Positions 1 through 6,199 are shown, counted from the first letter of the stretch. The stretch: DNA of 6,976 bases from an uncultured Clostridia bacterium (GCA_934122125.1 CAKOVW010000047.1:1-6976); one strand, 5' to 3'. The notes: generated from the sequence alone by a model not told the origin. Numbers and translations: made by a program.

Positions 1-30
1 AAAGAAATAGAAGAACTAATTAATAATTGA
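1..30 (+). CDS. C-terminal end of an unidentified gene (partial)
   Basis: Frame 1 reads KEIEELINN and then TGA. The other two plus frames stop earlier, and the Lys/Glu/Ile-rich composition looks like a genuine protein tail. A strong intrinsic terminator starts 22 bp after the stop and points the same way, which supports a plus-strand gene ending here. Nothing can be said about function from nine residues. Confidence 0.5.
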   Translation, partial: KEIEELINN

Positions 31-51
31 TAAGATTAATTCAAATTTGAT

Positions 52-93
52 TGCATAAATCTAAAATAGATTTTAGGTTTATGCAGTTTTTTT
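52..93 (+). terminator. Rho-independent terminator of the upstream gene
   Basis: TGCATAAA (52-59) pairs with TTTATGCA (78-85), T60 wobble-pairs with G77, and CTAAAA (61-66) pairs with TTTTAG (71-76). This gives a 15-bp stem with a 4-nt TAGA loop. A run of seven T (87-93) follows after one G. There is no T run on the other side, so it works for plus-strand transcription and isolates the cad unit from the gene before it. Confidence 0.9.
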
Positions 94-164
94 GTGGAAA
101 AATAAGTATATATTTTAATATCTAAAATTTTAACATTATTTAAATATATTTTTTTATAAAAGCA

Positions 165-194
165 TTGACAATTGAATATGTATTCAACTATAAT
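165..194 (+). promoter_or_regulatory. Promoter of the cadC-cadA unit
   Basis: A perfect -35 TTGACA (165-170) and a perfect -10 TATAAT (189-194) are separated by 18 bp. Transcription would start near 201, about 60 nt before the cadC start codon. The spacer contains the first operator palindrome and the second palindrome lies just after the start point, so a bound repressor would block polymerase directly. Confidence 0.85.
172..187. promoter_or_regulatory. Putative CadC/ArsR operator O1 in the promoter spacer
   Basis: TTGAATA-TG-TATTCAA is a perfect 7-2-7 inverted repeat lying between the -35 and -10 boxes. TTGAA/TTCAA half-sites separated by a short AT spacer are typical of operators bound by winged-helix ArsR/SmtB/CadC dimers. 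The binding protein is inferred to be the product of the adjacent gene at 260-625. Confidence 0.75.
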
Positions 195-203
195 ATATTA
201 AAG

Positions 204-219
204 TTGAGTAAATATTCAA
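204..219. promoter_or_regulatory. Putative second CadC/ArsR operator O2
   Basis: TTGAGTA-AA-TATTCAA repeats the architecture of the upstream palindrome with a single mismatch between arms. Its centre is 32 bp from the centre of the first, about three helical turns, so two dimers would sit on the same face of the DNA. It overlaps the expected early transcribed region. Confidence 0.65.
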
Positions 220-259
220 TTATTTTTATGTATCATACATATAATAAAGGAGGAAATAT

Positions 260-625
260 ATGTCTAGAAATGAATTCATTTGCGATTGTAATGCAATACA
301 TCAAGAGGTAGTAGATAGCACAAAAAAGCAAATGTTAAATGATGAAGACTTATTTAATAATTTAGCTGAGTTTTTTAAAATTTTGGGTGATACTACTAGA
401 GTAAAAATATTATCAGCATTAGACAAAAACGAAATGTGTGTATGTGATATAGCAAATGTATTAAGTATGAGCAAGTCTTCAATTTCACATCAATTAGGAA
501 CTTTAAGAAGAAGTGGAATTGTAAAATGTAAAAGAGTAGGAAAAGAAGTATTTTATATGTTAGATGATGAACATATAAAAAGAGTGTTTGAAATAGGTGC
601 TGAGCATATCGAACATCGAATATAG
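260..625 (+). CDS. cadC: CadC-type metal-sensing ArsR-family repressor
   Basis: This 121-aa winged-helix repressor should bind the cad promoter and release it when Cd, Pb or Zn binds. The start is fixed by AAAGGAGG (246-253), 6 nt before ATG. The N-terminus has a CDC motif (C8, C10). The core has the ArsR signature LGDTTRVKIL (residues 42-51), then EMCVCD (C60, C62) and the recognition helix around SKSSISHQLGTLRRSG (71-86). Cysteines at the N-terminus and in the CVC motif match the thiolate (alpha3N) site known for CadC. In the last helix D103, H105, H116 and H119 match the spacing of the zinc (alpha5) site of the SmtB/CadC family, with His where Glu is usual. C90 is an extra cysteine. The gene precedes the efflux ATPase gene in the classic cadC-cadA order. 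The family is clear; the exact metal preference is inferred. Confidence 0.92.
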   Translation: MSRNEFICDCNAIHQEVVDSTKKQMLNDEDLFNNLAEFFKILGDTTRVKILSALDKNEMCVCDIANVLSMSKSSISHQLGTLRRSGIVKCKRVGKEVFYMLDDEHIKRVFEIGAEHIEHRI

Positions 626-659
626 TCGATAGTGTTAATAGTCCATGAAAGATTGTAGT

Positions 660-676
660 GGAGCACAGTGTGCTCC
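660..676 (+). other. Hairpin between cadC and cadA
   Basis: GGAGCAC (660-666) and GTGCTCC (670-676) form a perfect 7-bp, GC-rich stem with a 3-nt AGT loop, extended by T659-A677. It stands out in a very AT-rich gap. No T run follows on either strand, so it is not a standard terminator. It could be an mRNA processing or stability element that sets the ratio of repressor to pump. Its function is not known. Confidence 0.5.
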
Positions 677-718
677 ATAAAAATAAAATTATCTGTATAG
701 TACGAGAAGGAGAGTATT

Positions 719-2545
719 ATGAAAAAAGAGATTATAAAAATTTTAACATCATTGGTATTACTTTTAGCAGCTTTATTAATGCCAATTGATAATCAAATAA
801 TAAAAATTGCTATATATGTAATTGCATATTTAATAGTTGGATTTGAAGTTTTAAAAGAAGCAGTAAAAAATATTTTTAAAGGAGAAGTGTTTGATGAGAA
901 CTTTTTAATGGTAATAGCTACTATTGGTGCTTTTGCTGTTGGAGAATATCCAGAAGCTGTTACAGTAATGTTACTTTATCAAGTTGGAGAAACATTCCAA
1001 GAATATGCAGTTGATAATTCTAAAAAATCAATAGAAAACTTAATGAATATTAGACCAGATTTTGCAAATGTTTTAAGAGAAAATGTTGAACTAAAGGTTA
1101 ACCCTGAAGAAGTAAAAGTTGGAGAAATAATTATTGTAAAACCAGGTGAAAAAATTCCTCTAGATGGAAAGATTATAGATGGAGATTCAATGTTGGATAC
1201 AACAGCATTAACAGGAGAATCAGTTCCAAGAAAGGCAAATACGGGAGATAATATTTTTAGTGGCTGTATAAATCAAACAGGTTTATTAAAAATACAAGTA
1301 ACTAAAGAATTTGGAGAATCAACTGTTAGCAAAATATTAAATTTAGTTGAAAATGCAGAGGATAAGAAATCTAAATCTGAAAATTTTATTACAAAATTTG
1401 CAAAATATTATACACCAATAGTTGTAATATTAGCAGTTATTATAGCTATTGTACCACCACTTGTCATAAAAGAAGCAAGTTTTACAGAATGGCTATATAG
1501 AGCATTGTCATTTTTAGTTGTATCATGTCCATGTGCATTAGTTATATCAATTCCATTAAGTTTTTTTGCCGGAATTGGTGGAGCGTCTAAAATAGGAGTT
1601 CTAATCAAGGGTGGTAATTATTTAGAAGCACTAGCAGATGTTAATACAGTAGTGTTTGATAAGACAGGAACACTTACGAAAGGTGTTTTTAAAGTTCAAA
1701 AAGTAGAAGAAGTAGGAGCTGATAAACAAGAAATTATAAAGTATGCAGCTTATGCGGAAAATTATTCAAATCACCCAATTGCAGTATCAATAAAAAAGGC
1801 ATACAACGAGAAAATAGATGAAAAATTAGTTTCAGACATAAATGAAATATCTGGAAAAGGAATAAGTGTAAAGATTGAAAATAAACAAGTGTTAGTTGGA
1901 AATGAGAAGTTAATGCAAGAAAACAATATTGGATATACAAAATGTAATGAAATAGGTACAGTAGTATATATAGCAATTGAAAATAAATATGCTGGTTATA
2001 TACTTATATCAGACGAGATAAAAGAGGACTCATTTAATGCAATTAAAGAACTAAAAGAGAATAAAAAACAAACAATAATGCTTACTGGAGATAAAAAAGA
2101 AATAGGAGAGGAAGTTGCTAAAAAGCTAGGAATAGATAAGGTATATACAGAACTATTACCAGATGGAAAAGTTAAAAAGGTGGAAGAGCTTATTAAGCAA
2201 AAAAACGGAACTTTAGCATTTGTTGGTGATGGGATAAATGACGCACCAGTACTTGCTTTATCTGATATAGGAATTGCAATGGGAGGACTTGGAAGTGATG
2301 CAGCAATAGAAGCAGCAGACATAGTAATAATGACAGATGAACCATCTAAAATAAATAAGGCTATTAAGATTTCTAAAAAAGCAATGAGAATTGTTAGACA
2401 AAATATTGTATTTGCAATTTCAATTAAAATACTAGTATTGCTTTTAAGTGCAGTAGGAATTGCGTCAATGTGGGAAGCTGTTTTTGCAGATGTAGGTGTT
2501 TCAGTAATTGCAGTATTAAATGCTATTAGAATATTAAAGAAATAA
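719..2545 (+). CDS. cadA: P1B-2-type Zn/Cd/Pb efflux ATPase lacking the N-terminal metal-binding domain
   Basis: This 608-aa membrane pump exports Zn, Cd or Pb using ATP. AAGGAG (707-712) lies 6 nt before the ATG. Hydrophobic segments appear near residues 9-22, 27-44, 61-75 and 78-92, then 228-250 and 262-285, and finally 561-583 and 585-605, giving the eight helices of P1B pumps. Motifs in order are TGES (165-168) of the actuator domain, the metal-selective CPC (270-272), DKTGTLT with phosphorylated D314, the P1B-specific HP (352-353), TGD (456-458) and GDGINDAP (503-510). K570 in helix 7 and D591 in helix 8 are 21 residues apart, matching the Lys/Asp pair of ZntA/CadA pumps for divalent soft metals and arguing against a copper pump. 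CadA and ZntA usually exceed 700 aa and start with a CxxC-type domain; here the first transmembrane helix begins near residue 9 and no such domain exists. It is probably co-transcribed with cadC across the 93-nt gap. No convincing terminator follows. Confidence 0.93.
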   Translation: MKKEIIKILTSLVLLLAALLMPIDNQIIKIAIYVIAYLIVGFEVLKEAVKNIFKGEVFDENFLMVIATIGAFAVGEYPEAVTVMLLYQVGETFQEYAVDNSKKSIENLMNIRPDFANVLRENVELKVNPEEVKVGEIIIVKPGEKIPLDGKIIDGDSMLDTTALTGESVPRKANTGDNIFSGCINQTGLLKIQVTKEFGESTVSKILNLVENAEDKKSKSENFITKFAKYYTPIVVILAVIIAIVPPLVIKEASFTEWLYRALSFLVVSCPCALVISIPLSFFAGIGGASKIGVLIKGGNYLEALADVNTVVFDKTGTLTKGVFKVQKVEEVGADKQEIIKYAAYAENYSNHPIAVSIKKAYNEKIDEKLVSDINEISGKGISVKIENKQVLVGNEKLMQENNIGYTKCNEIGTVVYIAIENKYAGYILISDEIKEDSFNAIKELKENKKQTIMLTGDKKEIGEEVAKKLGIDKVYTELLPDGKVKKVEELIKQKNGTLAFVGDGINDAPVLALSDIGIAMGGLGSDAAIEAADIVIMTDEPSKINKAIKISKKAMRIVRQNIVFAISIKILVLLLSAVGIASMWEAVFADVGVSVIAVLNAIRILKK

Positions 2546-2565
2546 ATTAAGTTTATTAAATTATA

Positions 2566-2594
2566 TTGACTTACTATAAAAGTTATATTATTAT
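2566..2594 (+). promoter_or_regulatory. Promoter of the prepilin-like gene
   Basis: TTGACT (2566-2571) and TATTAT (2589-2594) are 17 bp apart, one mismatch each from consensus. An overlapping perfect TATAAT at 2592-2597 would have a 20-bp spacer. The site lies in the 90-bp gap after cadA, suggesting the next gene is transcribed on its own. Confidence 0.6.
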
Positions 2595-2635
2595 AATTAC
2601 AGTTCTAAAGAAAAATAAAAGAAAGAGGTACAAAA

Positions 2636-3673
2636 ATGATAAAAGTTAAAAATCAAAAAGGTATAACATTAATAGCATTAGTAATAACCATAGTGGTGCT
2701 ACTAATATTAGCGGGAGTAAGTATAAATACCCTATTTAGTGATAATGGAATAATAGAAATAGCGAAAAATGCCCAAAATAAAATGGATGAAGCAACAAAA
2801 AAAGACTTAGAAGAAATAAATTCACTAAATAATTGGCTAGAAGAAAATGGTGGAATAAAAAATGAAACAGGTGGAGATACGCCAACACCAACAGTGGAAT
2901 GGACGCAGAATAAAACGACAGTAACAAATGGAACAATAACATATGAAGTAGGAGAAGATTATTCATATGACTGTGGAGTATCTGGTTATACAGGAAGTTG
3001 GAAAGTATTAGGAGCAGAAAATGGTAAACTATTAATAATGTCAACAGTAGATATAGGAACATTGCAATTATCAGGAAAAGAAGGATACAACACAGGAATA
3101 AGTCAATTAAATGAAATGTGCAAACAATATGGAAAAAATGCAAGAAGTATAAAAGTAGAAGATATAAATAGGGTAACAGAGTATGATCCTAATAAAACAG
3201 GAGATGGAAAAAAATTTTTTACTGGAGTATGGGGAGAATATGGAAGTACAGTAACATATACAGAAAGTAAAACTACAAGTTCAAATGGTTTAACATACAC
3301 AGGAAAATTATATAATAGTAAATATGAGCATCCAGATGGAAGAACAATAGGAACAAATGGAGTAACATCAATAATAGAAACGAATACTTGGTATTACTAT
3401 TATCCAAATACTTTAACAACAAGTAATTCCGGAACAACCAAAGGAATAGAAACAACAAGCAAGGCATATAAGCTATTATTTAGAAATGCAAATGATTCTG
3501 CAAATTGTCAATACTGGATTGCATCTTCGTGCATGGGTACGAACTCTAACTATTCATTTTTCTTAATGCGTTATGTGGTTAATACTGGCTATGTGAATCA
3601 TTCCCCATTATGGGAATCAAGTGGTACTCCTCATAGTTTTGACTTTGGTGTTCGTGCTGTAGTTTGTCTATAA
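2636..3673 (+). CDS. Prepilin-like surface protein with a probable DGR-diversified C-terminal domain
   Basis: The 345-aa product starts with a class III signal segment: a basic leader ending in NQKG (6-9), then the hydrophobic helix ITLIALVITIVVLLILAG (10-27). Prepilin peptidase would cut after G9. Position 5 of the mature form is Ala, not the Glu normal in pilins. AAAGAGG (2622-2628) lies 7 nt before the ATG. Residues 41-72 are helical and charged, followed by a Thr/Pro linker (81-86). From about residue 100 a folded domain contains LLIMST (132-137) and ARSIKVEDINRVT (169-181). The end carries YWIASSC (293-299) and FGVRAVVCL (337-345), a pattern I recall from uncharacterised Firmicute surface proteins (DUF6273-like, lectin/FGE-like fold) that are DGR targets. 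The final 50 or so codons differ sharply in base and codon use from the rest. The protein probably stays membrane- or pilus-anchored with the variable face outward. Ligand and function are unknown; the domain name rests on recall, not a search. Confidence 0.75.
   Translation: MIKVKNQKGITLIALVITIVVLLILAGVSINTLFSDNGIIEIAKNAQNKMDEATKKDLEEINSLNNWLEENGGIKNETGGDTPTPTVEWTQNKTTVTNGTITYEVGEDYSYDCGVSGYTGSWKVLGAENGKLLIMSTVDIGTLQLSGKEGYNTGISQLNEMCKQYGKNARSIKVEDINRVTEYDPNKTGDGKKFFTGVWGEYGSTVTYTESKTTSSNGLTYTGKLYNSKYEHPDGRTIGTNGVTSIIETNTWYYYYPNTLTTSNSGTTKGIETTSKAYKLLFRNANDSANCQYWIASSCMGTNSNYSFFLMRYVVNTGYVNHSPLWESSGTPHSFDFGVRAVVCL
2654..2755 (+). repeat. Shared signal-segment block, copy A
   Basis: This 102-bp block encodes residues 7-40 of the first prepilin-like protein and aligns without gaps to 6620-6721, with 11 differences by hand count (about 89% identity). 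Most differences are synonymous. The flanking sequence is unrelated, so only the leader-helix module is shared. Confidence 0.85.
3512..3673 (+). other. Candidate DGR variable repeat (VR) at the 3' end of the prepilin-like gene
   Basis: By hand count, A is 30 of 140 bases in 3531-3670, against 34 of 60 in 3121-3180 and 28 of 60 in 3241-3300 of the same gene. Codons switch from NNA to NNT/NNC: all four earlier Arg codons from residue 170 onward are AGA/AGG, while both here are CGT; Gly is GGT/GGC with no GGA. Many codons are NNY (Tyr, Asn, Ser, His, Phe, Asp, Gly, Thr), as expected when AAY codons of a template are randomised at adenines. The segment ends at the stop codon with the low-adenine stretch GGTGTTCGTGCTGTAGTTTG, a possible invariant homing end. 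No template copy or reverse transcriptase occurs in the window. The exact left edge is uncertain, between about 3490 and 3530. Confidence 0.6.
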
Positions 3674-3703
3674 TTCAGTATCTATAAGTATATATAATAA
3701 AAG

Positions 3704-3732
3704 ATGAGAAGAATAAACTCTTCTCATTTTTT
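3704..3732. terminator. Bidirectional intrinsic terminator between convergent genes
   Basis: ATGAGAAG (3704-3711) pairs with CTTCTCAT (3720-3727) around an 8-nt loop, and six T (3727-3732) follow on the plus strand. A3701, A3702 and G3703 can extend the stem into the T run. On the minus strand the hairpin is followed by CTTTTATTATATATA, which is T-rich enough to end the minus-strand operon too. It lies 31-59 nt past the stop of the prepilin-like gene and 17 nt past the stop of the minus-strand gene. Confidence 0.85.
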
Positions 3733-3748
3733 GTTATTATATGAAAAT

Positions 3749-4423
3749 TTATATTACATAAAAGAATATACATAAAAATTGCAATACACTTGCAATTACA
3801 CAAGTAATATGAAAAACAGAATGCATCCATTTATGCTTTTTACCAATGGCATAGAATATAGCGCCTAATGTATATACAATTCCACCTGATAATAATAAGA
3901 TAAATCCTTTCATAGTTAATAATTCTATAATTACATTTATTTTAAATATAATACACCAACCAAGCAATATGTAACATATCATAGAAAAAACTTTATATCT
4001 TTTTAAATCTATAGAATTAAGTACTATTCCTAATATGGCTAATCCCCAAACAATTCCAAATAATGTCCAACCAGTAGCTGTATCATATTCTCTTAAAGTG
4101 CACAAAACAAAAGGAGTATAAGTTCCAGCTATAAGAATAAATATAGAACAGTGATCAATTATTTGAAAAACTTTTTTAGCTTTAAGGGTAGGCTTTAAAC
4201 CATGATATATACTAGACATAGTATATAATAAAACCATTGATGTTCCATAAATAGAAGTAGAAACTATTCCATAAACATTATGATGTAATGCTGAAAATAT
4301 TACACATAAAACAAGAGCAGCAATACCAAGCACACTACCGACAATATGTGAAACCATATTAAAAATTTCTTCACCTCTTGTGTATGTAGGTAAAACTCTA
4401 TCATCTAATTTTATTCTATGCAT
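3749..4423 (-). CDS. trhA: Hemolysin III / PAQR-family membrane protein
   Basis: This 224-aa protein is almost entirely hydrophobic, with seven likely transmembrane helices (about 21-43, 47-67, 84-106, 116-134, 143-159, 169-192, 201-223). It carries the family motifs EEIFNMVSHIVGS (18-30), SSIYHG (70-75), DHCSIFILIAGTYTPF (90-105) and HSVFH (201-205). S70/H74, D90, H201 and H205 correspond to the conserved metal-site residues of PAQR proteins and suggest a zinc-dependent membrane-embedded hydrolase fold. Length is normal for the family. Members were named for haemolysis seen with one homologue; more recent naming links them to membrane fluidity homeostasis. GGAGGG (4430-4435 on this strand) lies 6 nt before ATG, inside the end of the upstream ligase gene, and only 2 nt separate stop and start, so translation is probably coupled. 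Pairing with a fatty-acid-activating enzyme fits a role in membrane lipid maintenance; this is inference. Confidence 0.9.
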   Translation of the reverse strand: MHRIKLDDRVLPTYTRGEEIFNMVSHIVGSVLGIAALVLCVIFSALHHNVYGIVSTSIYGTSMVLLYTMSSIYHGLKPTLKAKKVFQIIDHCSIFILIAGTYTPFVLCTLREYDTATGWTLFGIVWGLAILGIVLNSIDLKRYKVFSMICYILLGWCIIFKINVIIELLTMKGFILLLSGGIVYTLGAIFYAIGKKHKWMHSVFHITCVIASVLQFLCIFFYVI

Positions 4424-4425
4424 TA

Positions 4426-6147
4426 TTATCCCTCCAATTCAAGTACTTTTTTTAATTCTTCGTTTCTTTTTGTTTTATTAGTAGTAGTTTTTATCAAAGG
4501 CTCTTTAGTTATAACAAGATGTTTAATGTACTTGTACATAGGTAGAGTTTTATTTATTTCTTTAATTTGGTTCCAAATAATTTCTTTTAATTCTTGCTCT
4601 GTAGCGTCTGGATATTTAGATTTGGTAATAGTTTCGTTATATACTACTTCAACAGCAACTTTAACATCATTACTATCTTGATTATCTGGTAAGCCATAAA
4701 CAAAACTTTCTTCTACTTCATCTAATCTGTTAACTAAAAGTTCAAGTTCTTCAGGGAAAACCTTTTTTCCATTTTTTAAAACTATTAAATCTTTTTGTCT
4801 ACCAGTAATAAATAAATATCCATCTTTATCTAAGTAACCTAAATCACCAGTATGAAACCAACCATCTTTTAAAACTTCATTTGTTATTTCCTCATTTTTA
4901 TAATATCCAAGCATAACGTTTGGACCTTTAACAATTATTTCTCCAATGCCATTTGTATCTTTATTATCAATTTGCACTTCAAGGCTATTCATAGGTATTC
5001 CTACAGAACCTGATCTAATACAAGTGTCATTTTCTGCAGATATAACAGGAGAAGTTTCAGTTAAACCATACCCTTGTACTAAGTGAATACCAATTGCGTT
5101 AAACCATGTAGCTACTCTTTTATCAAGTGGAGCACCACCTGAAATAATAAATCTCATGTTTCCACCAAGAGCGTCAATAAGTTGCTTAAAAACTTTTCTT
5201 CTAATATCTATATGAAGTTTTAATAACAGATTGCTTAATCCAATCATAAAGGTTATAAGACCAGTTTTTCCTTGCTTTTCAATTTCTTTCATTATGGTAG
5301 AGTACATTTTATCTATTAAAACAGGAACTCCAACAAAAACTGATACTTTATATTCTTTTAAATTTTGTTGAATATATCTTAATCCATCAGGGAAAACTGT
5401 TTTTACTCCGCAAGCTAACATAACAAGCATACCAGTAGAGCCAAAAATATGGTGATATGGTAAAAATGCAATGTTTACGTCAGTACTGTAAAAACTTTCA
5501 ACTAATTGCATATCATATATATTTGAAGCAATTCCATATTGGCTAAGCATAACAGCTTTAGATTTTGATGTAGTACCAGAAGTAAATAGCAGAATACTCA
5601 TAGCATAAGGGTCCACCTTACAATTCATATAGTCTAAGTATCCACTTTTTATGCTTTTTCTACCATCATCAACTAAATCATAAAAGTATGTGAAACCAGG
5701 TACCTTAGAAAAACAAATAAAGTGCTTAATATTTGTTTTTCCTGCATTTTTAATTTCTTCTATAATATCTTTTAATTTTTCGTCAAAAACAATTGACTCA
5801 ACTTCGCTTCTAATTAAAGAATCTTCAAGTTCACCAATTTGCAAACCTTTATCTAAAGGGACAGAAACAATTCCACCAAATAAATTACTTAGATGTGCAA
5901 CGGCCCATTCATAACAATTGTGTCCAACAACTGCTGAACGTTTGCCTTGCAAACCTAATTTATACAAAGATGTTCCAAAGCAATTTATATCTTCTAACAA
6001 ATTTGCATAAGTGTGATTTATATATTTAATTTCCTTGCCATTTTTAATTTTTGTTGTAAAAGCTATATTATCAGAATAAGTGTTAGCTGAGTGATATAGC
6101 AAATCCTTAATATTATCAAATTTTATAATAGTTTGTTCTTTTTTCAT
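4426..6147 (-). CDS. AMP-forming acyl-CoA synthetase (long-chain fatty acid ligase-like)
   Basis: This 573-aa protein belongs to the adenylate-forming (ANL) superfamily, which activates a carboxylic acid as an acyl-AMP and usually passes it to CoA. Motifs in order are the phosphate-binding loop LFTSGTTSKSKAVMLSQ (187-203), YHHIFG (231-236), the GAPLD segment (338-342), GYGLTETSP (359-367), GWFHTGDLGYLDKDGY (429-444), the hinge GRQKDLI (449-455), and the C-terminal KTTTNKTKR (553-561), where K558 aligns with the catalytic lysine. The loop has TTSKSKAV where most members have TTGKPKGV. Length and the HHIFG and GLTETSP blocks point to the long-chain acyl-CoA synthetase branch, but the substrate is not shown by sequence. 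There is no signal peptide or membrane helix. AGGAGG (6152-6157 on this strand) is 4 nt before the ATG. It is the first gene of a two-gene operon with the PAQR-family gene and is driven by the promoter at 6199-6227. Confidence 0.9.
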   Translation of the reverse strand: MKKEQTIIKFDNIKDLLYHSANTYSDNIAFTTKIKNGKEIKYINHTYANLLEDINCFGTSLYKLGLQGKRSAVVGHNCYEWAVAHLSNLFGGIVSVPLDKGLQIGELEDSLIRSEVESIVFDEKLKDIIEEIKNAGKTNIKHFICFSKVPGFTYFYDLVDDGRKSIKSGYLDYMNCKVDPYAMSILLFTSGTTSKSKAVMLSQYGIASNIYDMQLVESFYSTDVNIAFLPYHHIFGSTGMLVMLACGVKTVFPDGLRYIQQNLKEYKVSVFVGVPVLIDKMYSTIMKEIEKQGKTGLITFMIGLSNLLLKLHIDIRRKVFKQLIDALGGNMRFIISGGAPLDKRVATWFNAIGIHLVQGYGLTETSPVISAENDTCIRSGSVGIPMNSLEVQIDNKDTNGIGEIIVKGPNVMLGYYKNEEITNEVLKDGWFHTGDLGYLDKDGYLFITGRQKDLIVLKNGKKVFPEELELLVNRLDEVEESFVYGLPDNQDSNDVKVAVEVVYNETITKSKYPDATEQELKEIIWNQIKEINKTLPMYKYIKHLVITKEPLIKTTTNKTKRNEELKKVLELEG

Positions 6148-6184
6148 TTGTCCTCCTAAAAATAATTTACTAAACTATACTATG

Positions 6185-6199
6185 TAGTTTCAGAAACTA
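6185..6199. promoter_or_regulatory. Palindromic operator overlapping the start of the acyl-CoA synthetase operon
   Basis: TAGTTTC-A-GAAACTA is a perfect 7-1-7 inverted repeat covering the predicted transcription start and touching the -10 box, an ideal repressor site. Further AAACTAT half-sites occur at 6172-6178 (same orientation as 6194-6200 and exactly 22 bp away) and, inverted, at 6227-6233 next to the -35. The arrangement suggests several dimers of one regulator, possibly a TetR- or MarR-like lipid-responsive repressor. No regulator gene lies nearby in the window. Confidence 0.6.

Noticed and set aside
41..50. TCAAATTTGA palindrome before the first terminator
   Set aside because: A 10-bp AT-rich palindrome is expected by chance at this composition, and it lies far from any promoter.
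2546..2565. Terminator directly after cadA
   Set aside because: Only weak AT pairing (for example TTAA...TTAA) without a stable stem or T run, so read-through into the next gene cannot be excluded.
2736..3143. Long minus-strand open frame under the prepilin-like gene
   Set aside because: It is a Leu/Phe-rich antisense shadow of an A-rich coding region with no initiation signal.
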